Origin: Clostridiales bacterium
GTDB lineage: Bacteria > Bacillota_A > Clostridia > Oscillospirales > Acutalibacteraceae
Direction: 5' to 3'
Assembly (NCBI GenBank): GCA_009774735.1
Contig: VSOH01000006.1
Coordinates: 1 to 20,855, forward strand
Length of the DNA: 20,855 nucleotides
Shown one piece after another: positions 13,890 through 20,855 of this stretch (within the stretch, counting starts at the first letter, position 1; every line of letters starts with the position of its first letter). The position numbers and the translations under genes were made by a program. The notes beneath the pieces were generated by a model. It searched no databases. It was not told the DNA's origin and saw only the letters and a list, made by a program, of their open reading frames with translations.

Positions 13890-15418
13890 TATTTCTTAAT
13901 CTCCTTTTTATAGATGGGGCTGTACGTCTTAGGTAAGGTGAATATAAATTCAGCCGATGATTCATCGTCACTTTTTGCCCAGATTTTACCTCCGTGCATT
14001 TCCACCATCATTTTAACTATATAAAGTCCGAGTCCTGCACCCTTGGCATCAAGACTTCTTGACTTATCAACCTTATAAAATCTTTCAAAAACCTTCGGCA
14101 GCTCATTGCTCTGAATACCAATGCCGCTGTTTTTGATATGCACCTCAATTCTGTCATTCAAATCCTTCATTGACACATTGATAAAGCCGTTTTCATTTGT
14201 GAATTTAACAGCATTGTCAAAGATGTTGTAAATTACCTGATAAATCATATCGGTATCCGCAACAATATAGGTTGGTGCCAAATCCTCAAGTCCCTGTATT
14301 TCAATATTCTTTTCCTCAATCTTTTGCTCAAAGGTTAATAGAATATGAATAATCTGATCGCTGATGTCATAGTTGGACGGCTTCATTTCAAAGCTGCCTG
14401 ATTCGATTTTACTCATATTAAGCATAGCAACAACAAGCCGTGAAAGACGTCGGATTTCGCCGCTGACAATATTAAGATAATAATCCTGTTTATCTTTCGG
14501 TATAGTGCCGTCAAGTATTCCGTCAATAAAACCGCCGATTGAAGTCATTGGTGTTCTCAGCTCGTGCGATACATTGGAAACAAAGCTTCGCCTTGATGAT
14601 TCCAGTGTATCCAGTGAATCTGCCATATCGTTAAAGGCTCTGCCCAAATCTGCAAGCTCATCATCACTGGTGATTTTTACTCGGTATGAAAAATCACCGA
14701 TTGCAAATTTCTTTGCTGCAGTACTCATCTGCCGCAAAGGCTTAACAAAATTTTTAGTCAGCTTCCATATTGCAATAAAGGCGGCAACAAGACATACAAG
14801 TGCACTGAGGATGAACATTCTCATTACAGACAAGGTCAGTGAATCAGCAGTTGTAGGAGTTGTGCCGAAAACAGTACCGATTATCTGCTGTTTACCGTTT
14901 AAGTCATCATAGTATACCGGTTTGCCTACAATATAGGACGTTGTGCCGTTAACCTTGGCCTTGCCGATAAAGCTGCCCTCAAAAGCACCCTGAAGCATAG
15001 CACTGTCAACAGTAAACCTGTTGTGATATGTGCAGACAGGCAGTCTGCCAAGATAAGGTGTTTCATTACCCTTTTCCCTGCACATTATTATATTGCCCTC
15101 ATTGTCACAGACAAATATATCGGCATCAATAGAGCTGCATACTATATCAAGAGTGTTGCAAATCATACCCTTTTCAATAGAATAGCGGTCATTCATATCC
15201 TGATCAATCATTGTTGATGAAACACTGCTGACAATTAAGTCGACATTTTCTCTTAAAAGTTTGGTGTTTTCACTTTGAGTGTAGGCATTAACAAGCAGGG
15301 TAAGCGTAAAGCCGAGTACCCCAAGTACCACAAGGAAGATTGTTGCAAACAAAACAAAGTATTTTGCAAAAATATTATGCTTTATATGTCTGCCGTTAGT
15401 TTTTTCATTAAACAGCAT
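13889..15418 (-). CDS. Sensor histidine kinase (HAMP, HisKA, HATPase)
   Basis: The 509-residue membrane kinase has TM1 (about 19-44), an extracytoplasmic sensor region (45-198), TM2 (199-219), a HAMP linker (220-272) and the kinase core. The phosphorylated histidine is H285 in FVSNVSHELRTP. The ATP-binding boxes are IFDNAVKF (N402), NSGIGI (430-435), FERFY (444-448) and GAGLGL (460-465). All catalytic motifs look intact. The start lies 5 nt after the stop of the response regulator, with AGGAC as a weak ribosome site, and its stop overlaps the htrA start. The partner is the adjacent OmpR-type regulator. The signal is unknown; linkage to htrA suggests misfolded exported proteins or wall stress. 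Both CssS and WalK systems have htrA-type neighbours in other Firmicutes. Confidence 0.93.
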   Translation of the reverse strand: MLFNEKTNGRHIKHNIFAKYFVLFATIFLVVLGVLGFTLTLLVNAYTQSENTKLLRENVDLIVSSVSSTMIDQDMNDRYSIEKGMICNTLDIVCSSIDADIFVCDNEGNIIMCREKGNETPYLGRLPVCTYHNRFTVDSAMLQGAFEGSFIGKAKVNGTTSYIVGKPVYYDDLNGKQQIIGTVFGTTPTTADSLTLSVMRMFILSALVCLVAAFIAIWKLTKNFVKPLRQMSTAAKKFAIGDFSYRVKITSDDELADLGRAFNDMADSLDTLESSRRSFVSNVSHELRTPMTSIGGFIDGILDGTIPKDKQDYYLNIVSGEIRRLSRLVVAMLNMSKIESGSFEMKPSNYDISDQIIHILLTFEQKIEEKNIEIQGLEDLAPTYIVADTDMIYQVIYNIFDNAVKFTNENGFINVSMKDLNDRIEVHIKNSGIGIQSNELPKVFERFYKVDKSRSLDAKGAGLGLYIVKMMVEMHGGKIWAKSDDESSAEFIFTLPKTYSPIYKKEIKK

Positions 15419-15423
15419 TTATA

Positions 15424-16119
15424 TTAGTCCTTTGTTTCAAATTTATAGCCAACGCCCCATACGGTTTTAAGTGACCATTTGTCAGACACACCCTCAAGCT
15501 TTTCACGAAGTCTTTTGACGTGCACATCAACAGTTCGTGAATCGCCGTAGTAATCAAAGCCCCATACCTCGTCAAGAAGCTGGTCACGGGTGTAAACCCT
15601 GTTTGGATTTGAAGCGAAATGATAAATCAGCTCAAGCTCTTTAGGCGGGGTATCAACAGCTTCGCCCTTTACCTTGAGCTCGTAGTTAACAATGTTTATT
15701 TCAAGGTTATCGTAGGTTACAACCTTTTTTGTGTTACTTTCTTCAGAAGGAGTGCCGTTTGTTCTTCTGAGAACAGCTTTGACTCTTGCCATAACCTCTT
15801 TTGCATCAAATGGCTTTGTTACATAATCATCAGCGCCAAGCTCAAGACCAAGCACCTTGTCAAAGGTTTCTCCCTTAGCAGTAAGCATAATAATCGGTGC
15901 AGATGAAACCTTTCTGATTTCTCTGCAAACCTGCCAGCCATCCATTTTCGGCAGCATAATGTCAAGCAGCACCAGTTCAGGTGATTTTGCATGGAAGGTG
16001 TTAACAGCAGCCTGACCGTCATTGGCAACATAAACGGTGTAACCGTCATTTTCTAAGTACAGCTTTAAAAGCTCGCATATGTTCTTATCATCGTCTACAA
16101 CAAGTATTTTTGTGCTCAT
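15424..16119 (-). CDS. OmpR/PhoB-family response regulator
   Basis: The 231-residue protein has a receiver domain (about 4-118) and a winged-helix DNA-binding domain (about 130-229). Receiver residues are D10/D11 in the acidic pocket, the phosphorylated D53 (LLDIMLP), T80 and K102 (TKPF). The C-terminal part has TPPKELELIYHFASNP, VYTRDQLLDEVWG and RTVDVHVKRLREKL, typical of the subfamily. AAAGGAG lies about 8 nt before the ATG. It heads the operon with the kinase and htrA. A TATGAT with an upstream TGC (16153-16148) may be its extended -10 promoter. TTAACA repeats further upstream could be autoregulatory sites. Confidence 0.94.
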   Translation of the reverse strand: MSTKILVVDDDKNICELLKLYLENDGYTVYVANDGQAAVNTFHAKSPELVLLDIMLPKMDGWQVCREIRKVSSAPIIMLTAKGETFDKVLGLELGADDYVTKPFDAKEVMARVKAVLRRTNGTPSEESNTKKVVTYDNLEINIVNYELKVKGEAVDTPPKELELIYHFASNPNRVYTRDQLLDEVWGFDYYGDSRTVDVHVKRLREKLEGVSDKWSLKTVWGVGYKFETKD

Positions 16120-16186
16120 TTCATTTTCTCCTTTTCATTGTGACACCATCATAGCACCACAAATTGATATTTTTTTGATGTTTTGG

Positions 16187-16212
16187 TTAACAATTTTTGA
16201 AAATTTTTAACA
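16187..16212. promoter_or_regulatory. TTAACA repeats upstream of the response regulator
   Basis: TTAACA occurs at 16187-16192 and 16207-16212, about two helical turns apart (20 bp), with a related TTGAAA midway (16197-16202). OmpR/PhoP-type regulators bind direct repeats of this sort. The region is AT-rich, so chance is a real alternative. Confidence 0.3.
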
Positions 16213-16239
16213 GTTTATAAATTTCAGATTAATGTTTTT

Positions 16240-17460
16240 TTACCATTCCTTGCCCCTGTTTATGCAGCTTTCGGCAAAGTCAATAAATTGCTTTGCACAT
16301 CTTGGCGATCTACCGCCTCGGCGTGTTGCCCATTGTTCTGCCTTGAAGCAAAGCTTTTTCTCATCGGCATCAAGCCCTCTGTCTGCTGCAATCTTTTTTA
16401 CAATGTCAAGATATTCAGCCTTGTTGGGGTTGATAAATGTGATTGACAGACCAAATCTGTCGGACAGGCTCAGCTGTTCCTGCATAATGTCATTAAGATT
16501 CATTTCATTTTGTCTGTCGCTGAAGCTTTCTTTAATAAGGTGACGTCTGTTTGATGTGGCATAAATAAGCGTGTTCGCCTGCTTTCCTGACAATGAGCCT
16601 TCAAGTGCAGCTTTAAGCTCACTGAAAGAGCTGTCATTTGAGTCAAAGCTTAAATCATCTATATATATAATGAATTTCAATGGTGCATCTGCGATAGCCT
16701 CACGGATAAGGGTGAGCTCACGAACAGTGCTTTTGGGTATTTCTATCATCCTAAGACCTTGGGTGTGATATTCGTTAAGCAGTGCGTGAACGGTGGAGCT
16801 TTTGCCTGTTCCTCTGTCACCATAAAGAAGAACATTGTTTGCCGGATGACCTGTAACAAAGCTTTCCGTATTGTCAATCACCTTTTGCCTTTGTATCTCG
16901 TAATTCTTTAAATCTCTGAGTGTTATCGGGTCAGTTGATGTCACAGGGCACAGTTCACCATTTCTCCATGTGAACGCAATGTGCTTTGCGAATTTGCCGT
17001 AACCATTCATTCTGTGATATTTGATTAAATCATCAATTTTGTCTTTCCAGTTTGTGTCGAGCGGGCTTGCTGCACTGCCGTTATAGAATTTAGGCAGAGT
17101 ATTAAGTATTTCCCTGATTTCATCATTTTCAATATTGCTGATTATATCGTCAGCAGTTATTCCTGCAATTTCCTCCAGCATCGCAAGGTCAGACCTTGCT
17201 GCTTCAATGATTTTTTCATCAGCCAAATCTCCGCAGGCTGCTTTTGTGAACAGGTTATCATTAGTTAATATGCATTTTGATATATGCTCTTTAACTGAAC
17301 CGGCAGCGAGAACTCGCCTGTAAAAGCTGCTGTATGCACCGATTACATATTCCTCTGCAGTGTTCAGCAGCTCAAAAAGCTCTGCGTACAACTTGTCCTC
17401 CCGGAGGTTATATACACAAAGTGCCTCCATGTAATATTTGATTTTTGTTATTTTATTCAT
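16240..17460 (-). CDS. DUF815-family AAA+ ATPase
   Basis: A 406-residue protein that matches the DUF815 (COG2607) group of predicted AAA+ ATPases. A helical N-terminal region (1-200) precedes the ATPase core: Walker A YGDRGTGKSS (213-222), Walker B FIIYIDDL (263-270), sensor 1 ATSNRRH (301-307), an arginine-finger-like SDRFG (333-337) and a sensor-2-like RSPR (384-387). The cellular role is not established. The ATG at 17460 starts where the family similarity begins, behind a GGAAGCGG sequence. The open frame extends 59 codons upstream into AT-rich intergenic DNA with a hydrophobic, unlikely protein sequence, which I left out. It is divergent from the FadR-like gene and is not tied to the stress operon 120 bp downstream. 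Confidence 0.85.
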   Translation of the reverse strand: MNKITKIKYYMEALCVYNLREDKLYAELFELLNTAEEYVIGAYSSFYRRVLAAGSVKEHISKCILTNDNLFTKAACGDLADEKIIEAARSDLAMLEEIAGITADDIISNIENDEIREILNTLPKFYNGSAASPLDTNWKDKIDDLIKYHRMNGYGKFAKHIAFTWRNGELCPVTSTDPITLRDLKNYEIQRQKVIDNTESFVTGHPANNVLLYGDRGTGKSSTVHALLNEYHTQGLRMIEIPKSTVRELTLIREAIADAPLKFIIYIDDLSFDSNDSSFSELKAALEGSLSGKQANTLIYATSNRRHLIKESFSDRQNEMNLNDIMQEQLSLSDRFGLSITFINPNKAEYLDIVKKIAADRGLDADEKKLCFKAEQWATRRGGRSPRCAKQFIDFAESCINRGKEW

Positions 17461-17619
17461 ATTTTCCGCTTCCAGACTTGTTTTGTTTAGATTTTTTAAA
17501 AAGATAATATTATTCCATATTATATATAATAAAACATTATATTCCGTTTTACAAGCAGTTGAGCAATAATTTGTGAAAAATAAGGATTTTATTATAGACA
17601 AAACACAAATTATATATTG

Positions 17620-17638
17620 TATGATGTCAGACAACATA
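17620..17638. promoter_or_regulatory. Palindromic operator-like site at the FadR-like gene
   Basis: TATGATGTCAGACAACATA is a 19-bp near-perfect palindrome (8 of 9 base pairs) centred on A17629. It abuts the -35 box of the downstream gene, and its TGTCAGACA core is like GntR/FadR-family half-sites. It shares CAGACAAC with the palindrome in the ilvC leader. Confidence 0.6.
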
Positions 17639-17668
17639 TTGACATTCTGAGTGCTCCTGTGCTATTAT
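17639..17668 (+). promoter_or_regulatory. Promoter of the FadR-like regulator
   Basis: A perfect TTGACA (17639-17644), an 18-bp spacer and TATTAT (17663-17668). The ribosome site AGAGGTGA follows before the ATG at 17689. It sits directly against the palindrome at 17620-17638. Confidence 0.7.
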
Positions 17669-17688
17669 AAATAAAAAGAGGTGATACA

Positions 17689-18348
17689 ATGAGCAAGCTT
17701 GCAGACAATACTGCACAGCGTATTGTTGAAATGATAGAAAATGAAAGCAGATTTGCAGTAGGCGATAAACTGCCGAATGAGGTTGAACTTTCTGCAGAGC
17801 TGGGGGTAAGCCGTTCAACACTCAGAGAGGCGATAAAAATTCTCACAACCAGCGGATTGCTTGAAATCCGCCGTGGAAAGGGCACGTTTGTCACTGCAAA
17901 AACAATTGTGGACTACAGTGAAATTAATGATATATCGTCAGGTCTTGATGATTTGTTTGAGATGCGTTTGATGTTTGAGCCTGATTGTGCCTATCTTGCG
18001 GCTCAGCGTGCAACCGATGAAGAAATTGATATAATATGCTATTACGGCGAGGAAATTGAAAAGAAAATTTTAAGCGGTGAGGACCGCACCTTTGAAGAAC
18101 AGAAATTTCACGAAAGCATTGCAAATGCTACACATAATGCGTTTGTAAAGCAGTTTATTCCGATTATTTTCAATGCTATAAAAAAAGGTGTTCTGGTTCT
18201 GACAAAGGATCAGGATGTAAGTGAGGATAATATGAAGGATGACCGATTGATTATGGAATTCCTGAAAAAAAGAAATCCCGATGGTGCACGCACGGCAATG
18301 AGGCTTCATATCATTCATGCAATTGAAATGCTTAAGAAAAATAATTAA
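17689..18348 (+). CDS. GntR/FadR-family transcriptional regulator (FCD domain)
   Basis: The 219-residue protein has an N-terminal GntR winged helix (about 3-70: GDKLPNEVELSAELGVSRSTLREAIK and the wing RRGKGTFV) and an all-helical FCD ligand-binding domain (about 85-215). Many FCD domains bind a metal through one Asp/Asn and three His. Here H141 (FHESIANATHN) and H207 (RLHIIH) are present, but the usual His before R-x-I-L is Asp (D185 in KDDRLIME). The ligand is unknown. The gene sits 117 bp before ilvC in the same direction; ilvC has its own promoter. A palindrome at its own promoter and a related one in the ilvC leader suggest that it controls itself and branched-chain amino acid synthesis. 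Confidence 0.9.
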   Translation: MSKLADNTAQRIVEMIENESRFAVGDKLPNEVELSAELGVSRSTLREAIKILTTSGLLEIRRGKGTFVTAKTIVDYSEINDISSGLDDLFEMRLMFEPDCAYLAAQRATDEEIDIICYYGEEIEKKILSGEDRTFEEQKFHESIANATHNAFVKQFIPIIFNAIKKGVLVLTKDQDVSEDNMKDDRLIMEFLKKRNPDGARTAMRLHIIHAIEMLKKNN

Positions 18349-18356
18349 ATTCACTA

Positions 18357-18385
18357 TTGACATTGGACAACTAACGCTATATAAT
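18357..18385 (+). promoter_or_regulatory. Consensus SigA promoter of ilvC
   Basis: Perfect TTGACA (18357-18362) and perfect TATAAT (18380-18385) at 17-bp spacing. Transcription should begin near 18392, giving a leader of about 74 nt, too short for a T-box. Such a strong promoter is usually held down by a repressor. Confidence 0.85.
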
Positions 18386-18402
18386 GAAAATTGTTAAAAA
18401 CA

Positions 18403-18429
18403 CAATCAGGTTGACAGACAACCTGATTG
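18403..18429. promoter_or_regulatory. 11-bp-arm palindrome in the ilvC leader
   Basis: CAATCAGGTTG (18403-18413) and CAACCTGATTG (18419-18429) flank ACAGA. The central TTGACAGACAA resembles the palindrome upstream of the FadR-like gene. It lies about 12 to 38 bases into the predicted transcript, a position suited to a repressor block. The RNA could also fold as a hairpin, but no T-run follows at once, so a terminator is less likely. Confidence 0.65.
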
Positions 18430-18465
18430 CAAAAAATATATTTTTTATTTACGGAGGAAATTAAA

Positions 18466-19482
18466 ATGGCAGAAGCAAAGATTTTTTATGAATCAGACTG
18501 TAATCTTGATGTACTTTCAGGCAAAACAGTTGCTATTATCGGTTTTGGCTCACAGGGTCACGCTCATGCACTTAACCTGCATGAAAGCGGTGTTGATGTA
18601 ATCGTTGGTCTTTATGAGGGATCAAAGTCATGGAAGCATGTTGAGGAGCTTGGTCTTAAGGTTATGACAACTGCTGATGCAACAAAGGCTGCAGATGTTA
18701 TTATGATTCTTACACCTGATGAGAAGCAGGCTGCAATCTACAAGAGTGATATTGAACCAAACCTTACAGAGGGCAAGGCTCTTGCATTTGCACATGGTTT
18801 TAACATTCACTTCAAGCAGATTGTACCTCCATCATTCGTTGATGTATTTATGATTGCTCCTAAGGGACCTGGTCACACAGTTCGTTCAGAGTATAAAGAG
18901 GGCAAAGGTGTTCCTTGTCTTGTTGCTGTATATCAGGATGCAACAGGTCACTGTCTTGATACCGCACTTGCTTACGGTGCCGGTGTTGGCGGTGCTCGTG
19001 CTGCTATTCTTGAAACAACCTTTAAGTGTGAAACAGAAACTGACCTTTTCGGTGAGCAGGCTGTTCTTTGCGGCGGTGTTACAGCTCTTATGAAGGCTGG
19101 TTTTGAAACTCTTGTTGAGGCTGGCTATGACCCAAGAAATGCTTACTTTGAGTGTATCCACGAGATGAAGCTTATCGTTGACCTTATCTACAACGGCGGT
19201 TTTGCAAAGATGAGATATTCAATCTCAAATACTGCTGAGTTCGGCGATTATGAAACAGGTAAAAGACTTATCACTGATGAAACAAAGAAGGAAATGAAGA
19301 AGGTTCTCGAAGAAATTCAGGATGGTACATTTGCTTCTAAGTTTATCACAGAGAGCAACAACGGTTGGGCACACTTCAAGGCTAAGAGAGCACTTGAGGC
19401 TGAGCATCAGCTTGAAGAAGTCGGCGAAGGCATCCGTGCTATGTATAGCTGGAACGGCGAGGATAAGTACGCAGAGAAATAA
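18466..19482 (+). CDS. ilvC: Ketol-acid reductoisomerase (class I)
   Basis: IlvC converts acetolactate and acetohydroxybutyrate to the dihydroxy acids in valine, leucine and isoleucine synthesis. The 338-residue length fits the short class I enzyme. The Rossmann domain has GFGSQGHAHALNL (26-38) and FAHGFNIHF with H110. The knotted C-terminal domain supplies the metal ligands D193 and E197 (TDLFGEQ) and E229/E233, and the SISNTAEFGD substrate segment. In the cofactor loop (VGLYEGSKSW, 47-56) the usual Arg is Tyr50 and is followed by Glu51, while S53 and S55 remain. The start is the ATG at 18466 after GGAGG (18453-18457); the open frame upstream is leader. It is monocistronic, with a terminator downstream. 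Confidence 0.96.
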   Translation: MAEAKIFYESDCNLDVLSGKTVAIIGFGSQGHAHALNLHESGVDVIVGLYEGSKSWKHVEELGLKVMTTADATKAADVIMILTPDEKQAAIYKSDIEPNLTEGKALAFAHGFNIHFKQIVPPSFVDVFMIAPKGPGHTVRSEYKEGKGVPCLVAVYQDATGHCLDTALAYGAGVGGARAAILETTFKCETETDLFGEQAVLCGGVTALMKAGFETLVEAGYDPRNAYFECIHEMKLIVDLIYNGGFAKMRYSISNTAEFGDYETGKRLITDETKKEMKKVLEEIQDGTFASKFITESNNGWAHFKAKRALEAEHQLEEVGEGIRAMYSWNGEDKYAEK

Positions 19483-19504
19483 TAATATCATTATTAAAAA
19501 ACAG

Positions 19505-19540
19505 ACGGTAAAGGTTTCTTTTGAAATCTTTACCGTTTTC
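19505..19540 (+). terminator. Intrinsic terminator of ilvC
   Basis: ACGGTAAAGGTTTC (19505-19518) pairs with GAAATCTTTACCGT (19523-19536) through one G-T wobble, with a TTTT loop and a T-rich tail (TTTTC). Confidence 0.85.
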
Positions 19541-19573
19541 TGCCTTTTTATTCTTTATTTTTACATTTGATAA

Positions 19574-19582
19574 TGATATAAT
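19574..19582 (+). promoter_or_regulatory. Extended -10 promoter of the wall polymer gene
   Basis: TGATATAAT at 19574-19582 combines a TG extension with a perfect -10 box. The -35 region is weak (TTTATT near 19554). It lies between the ilvC terminator and the ATG at 19616. Confidence 0.5.
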
Positions 19583-19615
19583 TGCGTTATAGTCAGTTTC
19601 GGAGTTCCAAATAAT

Positions 19616-20854
19616 ATGAAAACAAAAATTTTAAATTTTGCCAAAAAGCACCACTTTATATTGCTGTTAATGAGAAAGATAATTATTTTTATAAACAGAG
19701 TTAAATATTTACCGCATTATATTTTTGAGCGTGTTGACAGTAAAACAGTTTTGTTTGAGGCATATATGGGCAGGCAGTATTCCTGCAGTCCGAAAGCAAT
19801 TTATCTTGAAATGCTTAAGGATGATACCTTTAAGGACTACAACTTTGTCTGGGCATTCAAAAATCCTGAGGAGTTTGAATTTCTCAAAAAAAACAGAAAC
19901 ACTACACTGATTAAAAGCGGTGGTAAGGAATACTTCAAAAATTTTGCAAAAGCAAAATTCTGGATAGTCAATTCAAGAATCAATGAAGCAATAATGAAAA
20001 AAAGCAGTCAGGTTTATGTTCAGTGCTGGCACGGTACACCGCTTAAAAAGCTTGGCTATGATATTGACGCAAAAAACGGCAATGCAATGAATTCTGTTAA
20101 AGACATCCGATATAAGCACCGTGTCGATTCAAAGCGATATACCTATATGGTGTCGCCATCACATTTCTGCAGTGAAAAATTTGCATCAGCATTCAATTTA
20201 AAAAATACAGATATTCTTAAAGAGATCGGTTACCCGAGAAATGATTATCTTTATAATTACACCGACTCTAATGTGCAGCGTATAAAGGCAGAACTTCAAA
20301 TCCCTGCTGATAAAAAGGTCATACTGTATGCACCGACCTGGCGTGATAATCAGCATGATTCTGCTAAGGGTTACACATATACTCCGCAGCTTGATTTTGA
20401 TATGATGAAAAAGGCTGTCGGCAGTGAATATGTGCTGCTGTTCAGAAGCCACTATTTTATTGCAAATTATATTGATTTAGAAAGGTATAAGGGTTTTGTC
20501 TATAATGTGAGCACTTATAATGATATAGCAGAGCTTTATATTATCAGTGATTTGCTGATTACTGATTATTCAAGTGTTTTCTTTGATTTTGCAAATCTTA
20601 AAAGACCTATGCTTTTTTATATGTATGATTTTGATGAATATAAAAATGAAATGCGTGATTTTTATATTGATGTAACAGAGCTTCCGGGTCCCATTGTAAA
20701 AAAAGAAAGTGACCTGATTGAGGAAATCAATAATATTGATACCTATAATATTAAGTATGGTGGAAAGTATATTGATTTTTATAATAAGTATAATTATCTC
20801 GATGACGGCAAAGCCGCAGACAGAATGCTTGAAATTCTGAAAAACAATATATAA
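19616..20854 (+). CDS. CDP-glycerol glycerophosphotransferase family protein
   Basis: The 412-residue protein matches the TagB/TagF family, which uses CDP-activated polyols to build teichoic acids or related cell-surface polymers at the inner membrane face. An N-terminal basic and hydrophobic segment (about 1-35) may associate with the membrane. Family motifs are CWHGTPLKKLG (137-147), GYPRND (205-210), YAPTWRD (238-244), FRSHY (276-280) and the conserved ITDYSSVFFDF (315-325). H139 and H279 match the histidines seen as important in the family. GGAG lies 11 nt before the ATG. The gene is complete and ends one base before the window edge. Whether the substrate is glycerol or ribitol phosphate cannot be told; neighbours further right probably belong to a wall or capsule cluster. 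Confidence 0.9.
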   Translation: MKTKILNFAKKHHFILLLMRKIIIFINRVKYLPHYIFERVDSKTVLFEAYMGRQYSCSPKAIYLEMLKDDTFKDYNFVWAFKNPEEFEFLKKNRNTTLIKSGGKEYFKNFAKAKFWIVNSRINEAIMKKSSQVYVQCWHGTPLKKLGYDIDAKNGNAMNSVKDIRYKHRVDSKRYTYMVSPSHFCSEKFASAFNLKNTDILKEIGYPRNDYLYNYTDSNVQRIKAELQIPADKKVILYAPTWRDNQHDSAKGYTYTPQLDFDMMKKAVGSEYVLLFRSHYFIANYIDLERYKGFVYNVSTYNDIAELYIISDLLITDYSSVFFDFANLKRPMLFYMYDFDEYKNEMRDFYIDVTELPGPIVKKESDLIEEINNIDTYNIKYGGKYIDFYNKYNYLDDGKAADRMLEILKNNI

Positions 20855-20855
20855 G

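Noticed and set aside
14505..14912. 135-codon plus-strand open frame inside the histidine kinase
   Set aside because: It lies opposite conserved kinase motifs, with no ribosome site or domain.
17461..17637. 59-codon N-terminal extension of the DUF815 ATPase
   Set aside because: The predicted residues are hydrophobic and unlike the family, the DNA is AT-rich intergenic, and the extension overlaps the divergent promoter region.
18427..18465. 13-codon extension of ilvC
   Set aside because: It overlaps the leader palindrome; GGAGG and the known IlvC N-terminus fit the ATG at 18466.
18392..18465. T-box or other riboswitch in the ilvC leader
   Set aside because: The leader is only about 74 nt and lacks T-box elements; the palindrome is better explained as an operator.

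Overview
The window looks like a low-GC, endospore-forming member of the Clostridia, most like gut Ruminococcaceae/Oscillospiraceae. The reasons are a spoIIE gene, AGGAGG-type ribosome binding sites, SigA-like TTGACA/TATAAT promoters, and a Gx-transporter/NusG_II/FMN-bind/ApbE cluster. The genus is an inference.

Layout. (1) 1-~2750: right end of an integrated mobile element, holding a DUF6076-like cargo gene and a large serine recombinase whose stop codon lies in an 11-bp inverted repeat. Immediately to the right, feoB (ferrous iron transporter) resumes in mid-gene (~2743-3459), so the element appears to have integrated into feoB; its left end is outside the window. (2) 3525-6588: spoIIE and a divergent two-SIS-domain protein, 4 bp apart. 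(3) 6585-8301: an Lsa-like ABC-F ATPase with its own promoter, a 7-codon leader ORF, complementary RNA segments and an intrinsic terminator before the gene, which suggests inducible attenuation of antibiotic resistance. (4) 8308-10910: an extracytoplasmic flavin/redox operon: ApbE lipoprotein, FMN-bind protein, NusG_II protein and Gx-family membrane protein, closed by a terminator. (5) 11019-12202: three small genes. They are an XRE-TM-zinc-ribbon protein, a convergent small XRE repressor, and a divergent unknown 71-aa protein, with a pair of similar 17-bp operator-like sites between the last two. (6) 12366-16119 (minus): a response regulator, sensor kinase and HtrA protease operon, probably an envelope or secretion stress module. 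(7) 16240-17460 (minus): a DUF815-type AAA+ ATPase. (8) 17689-19482: a FadR/GntR-family regulator and ilvC (ketol-acid reductoisomerase), which share a related palindrome and so probably form a local regulatory circuit. (9) 19616-20854: a CDP-glycerol glycerophosphotransferase-like wall polymer enzyme.

The points most worth following are the recombinase-interrupted feoB, the ABC-F leader/attenuator, the paired operators at 11891-11968, the palindrome shared by the FadR-like gene and ilvC, and the nearly leaderless apbE transcript. I saw no tRNA, rRNA or CRISPR array. No gene-free stretch exceeds 300 bases; the longest is 6589-6840, which contains the ABC-F leader, and the next is 17461-17688, which holds the divergent promoters.
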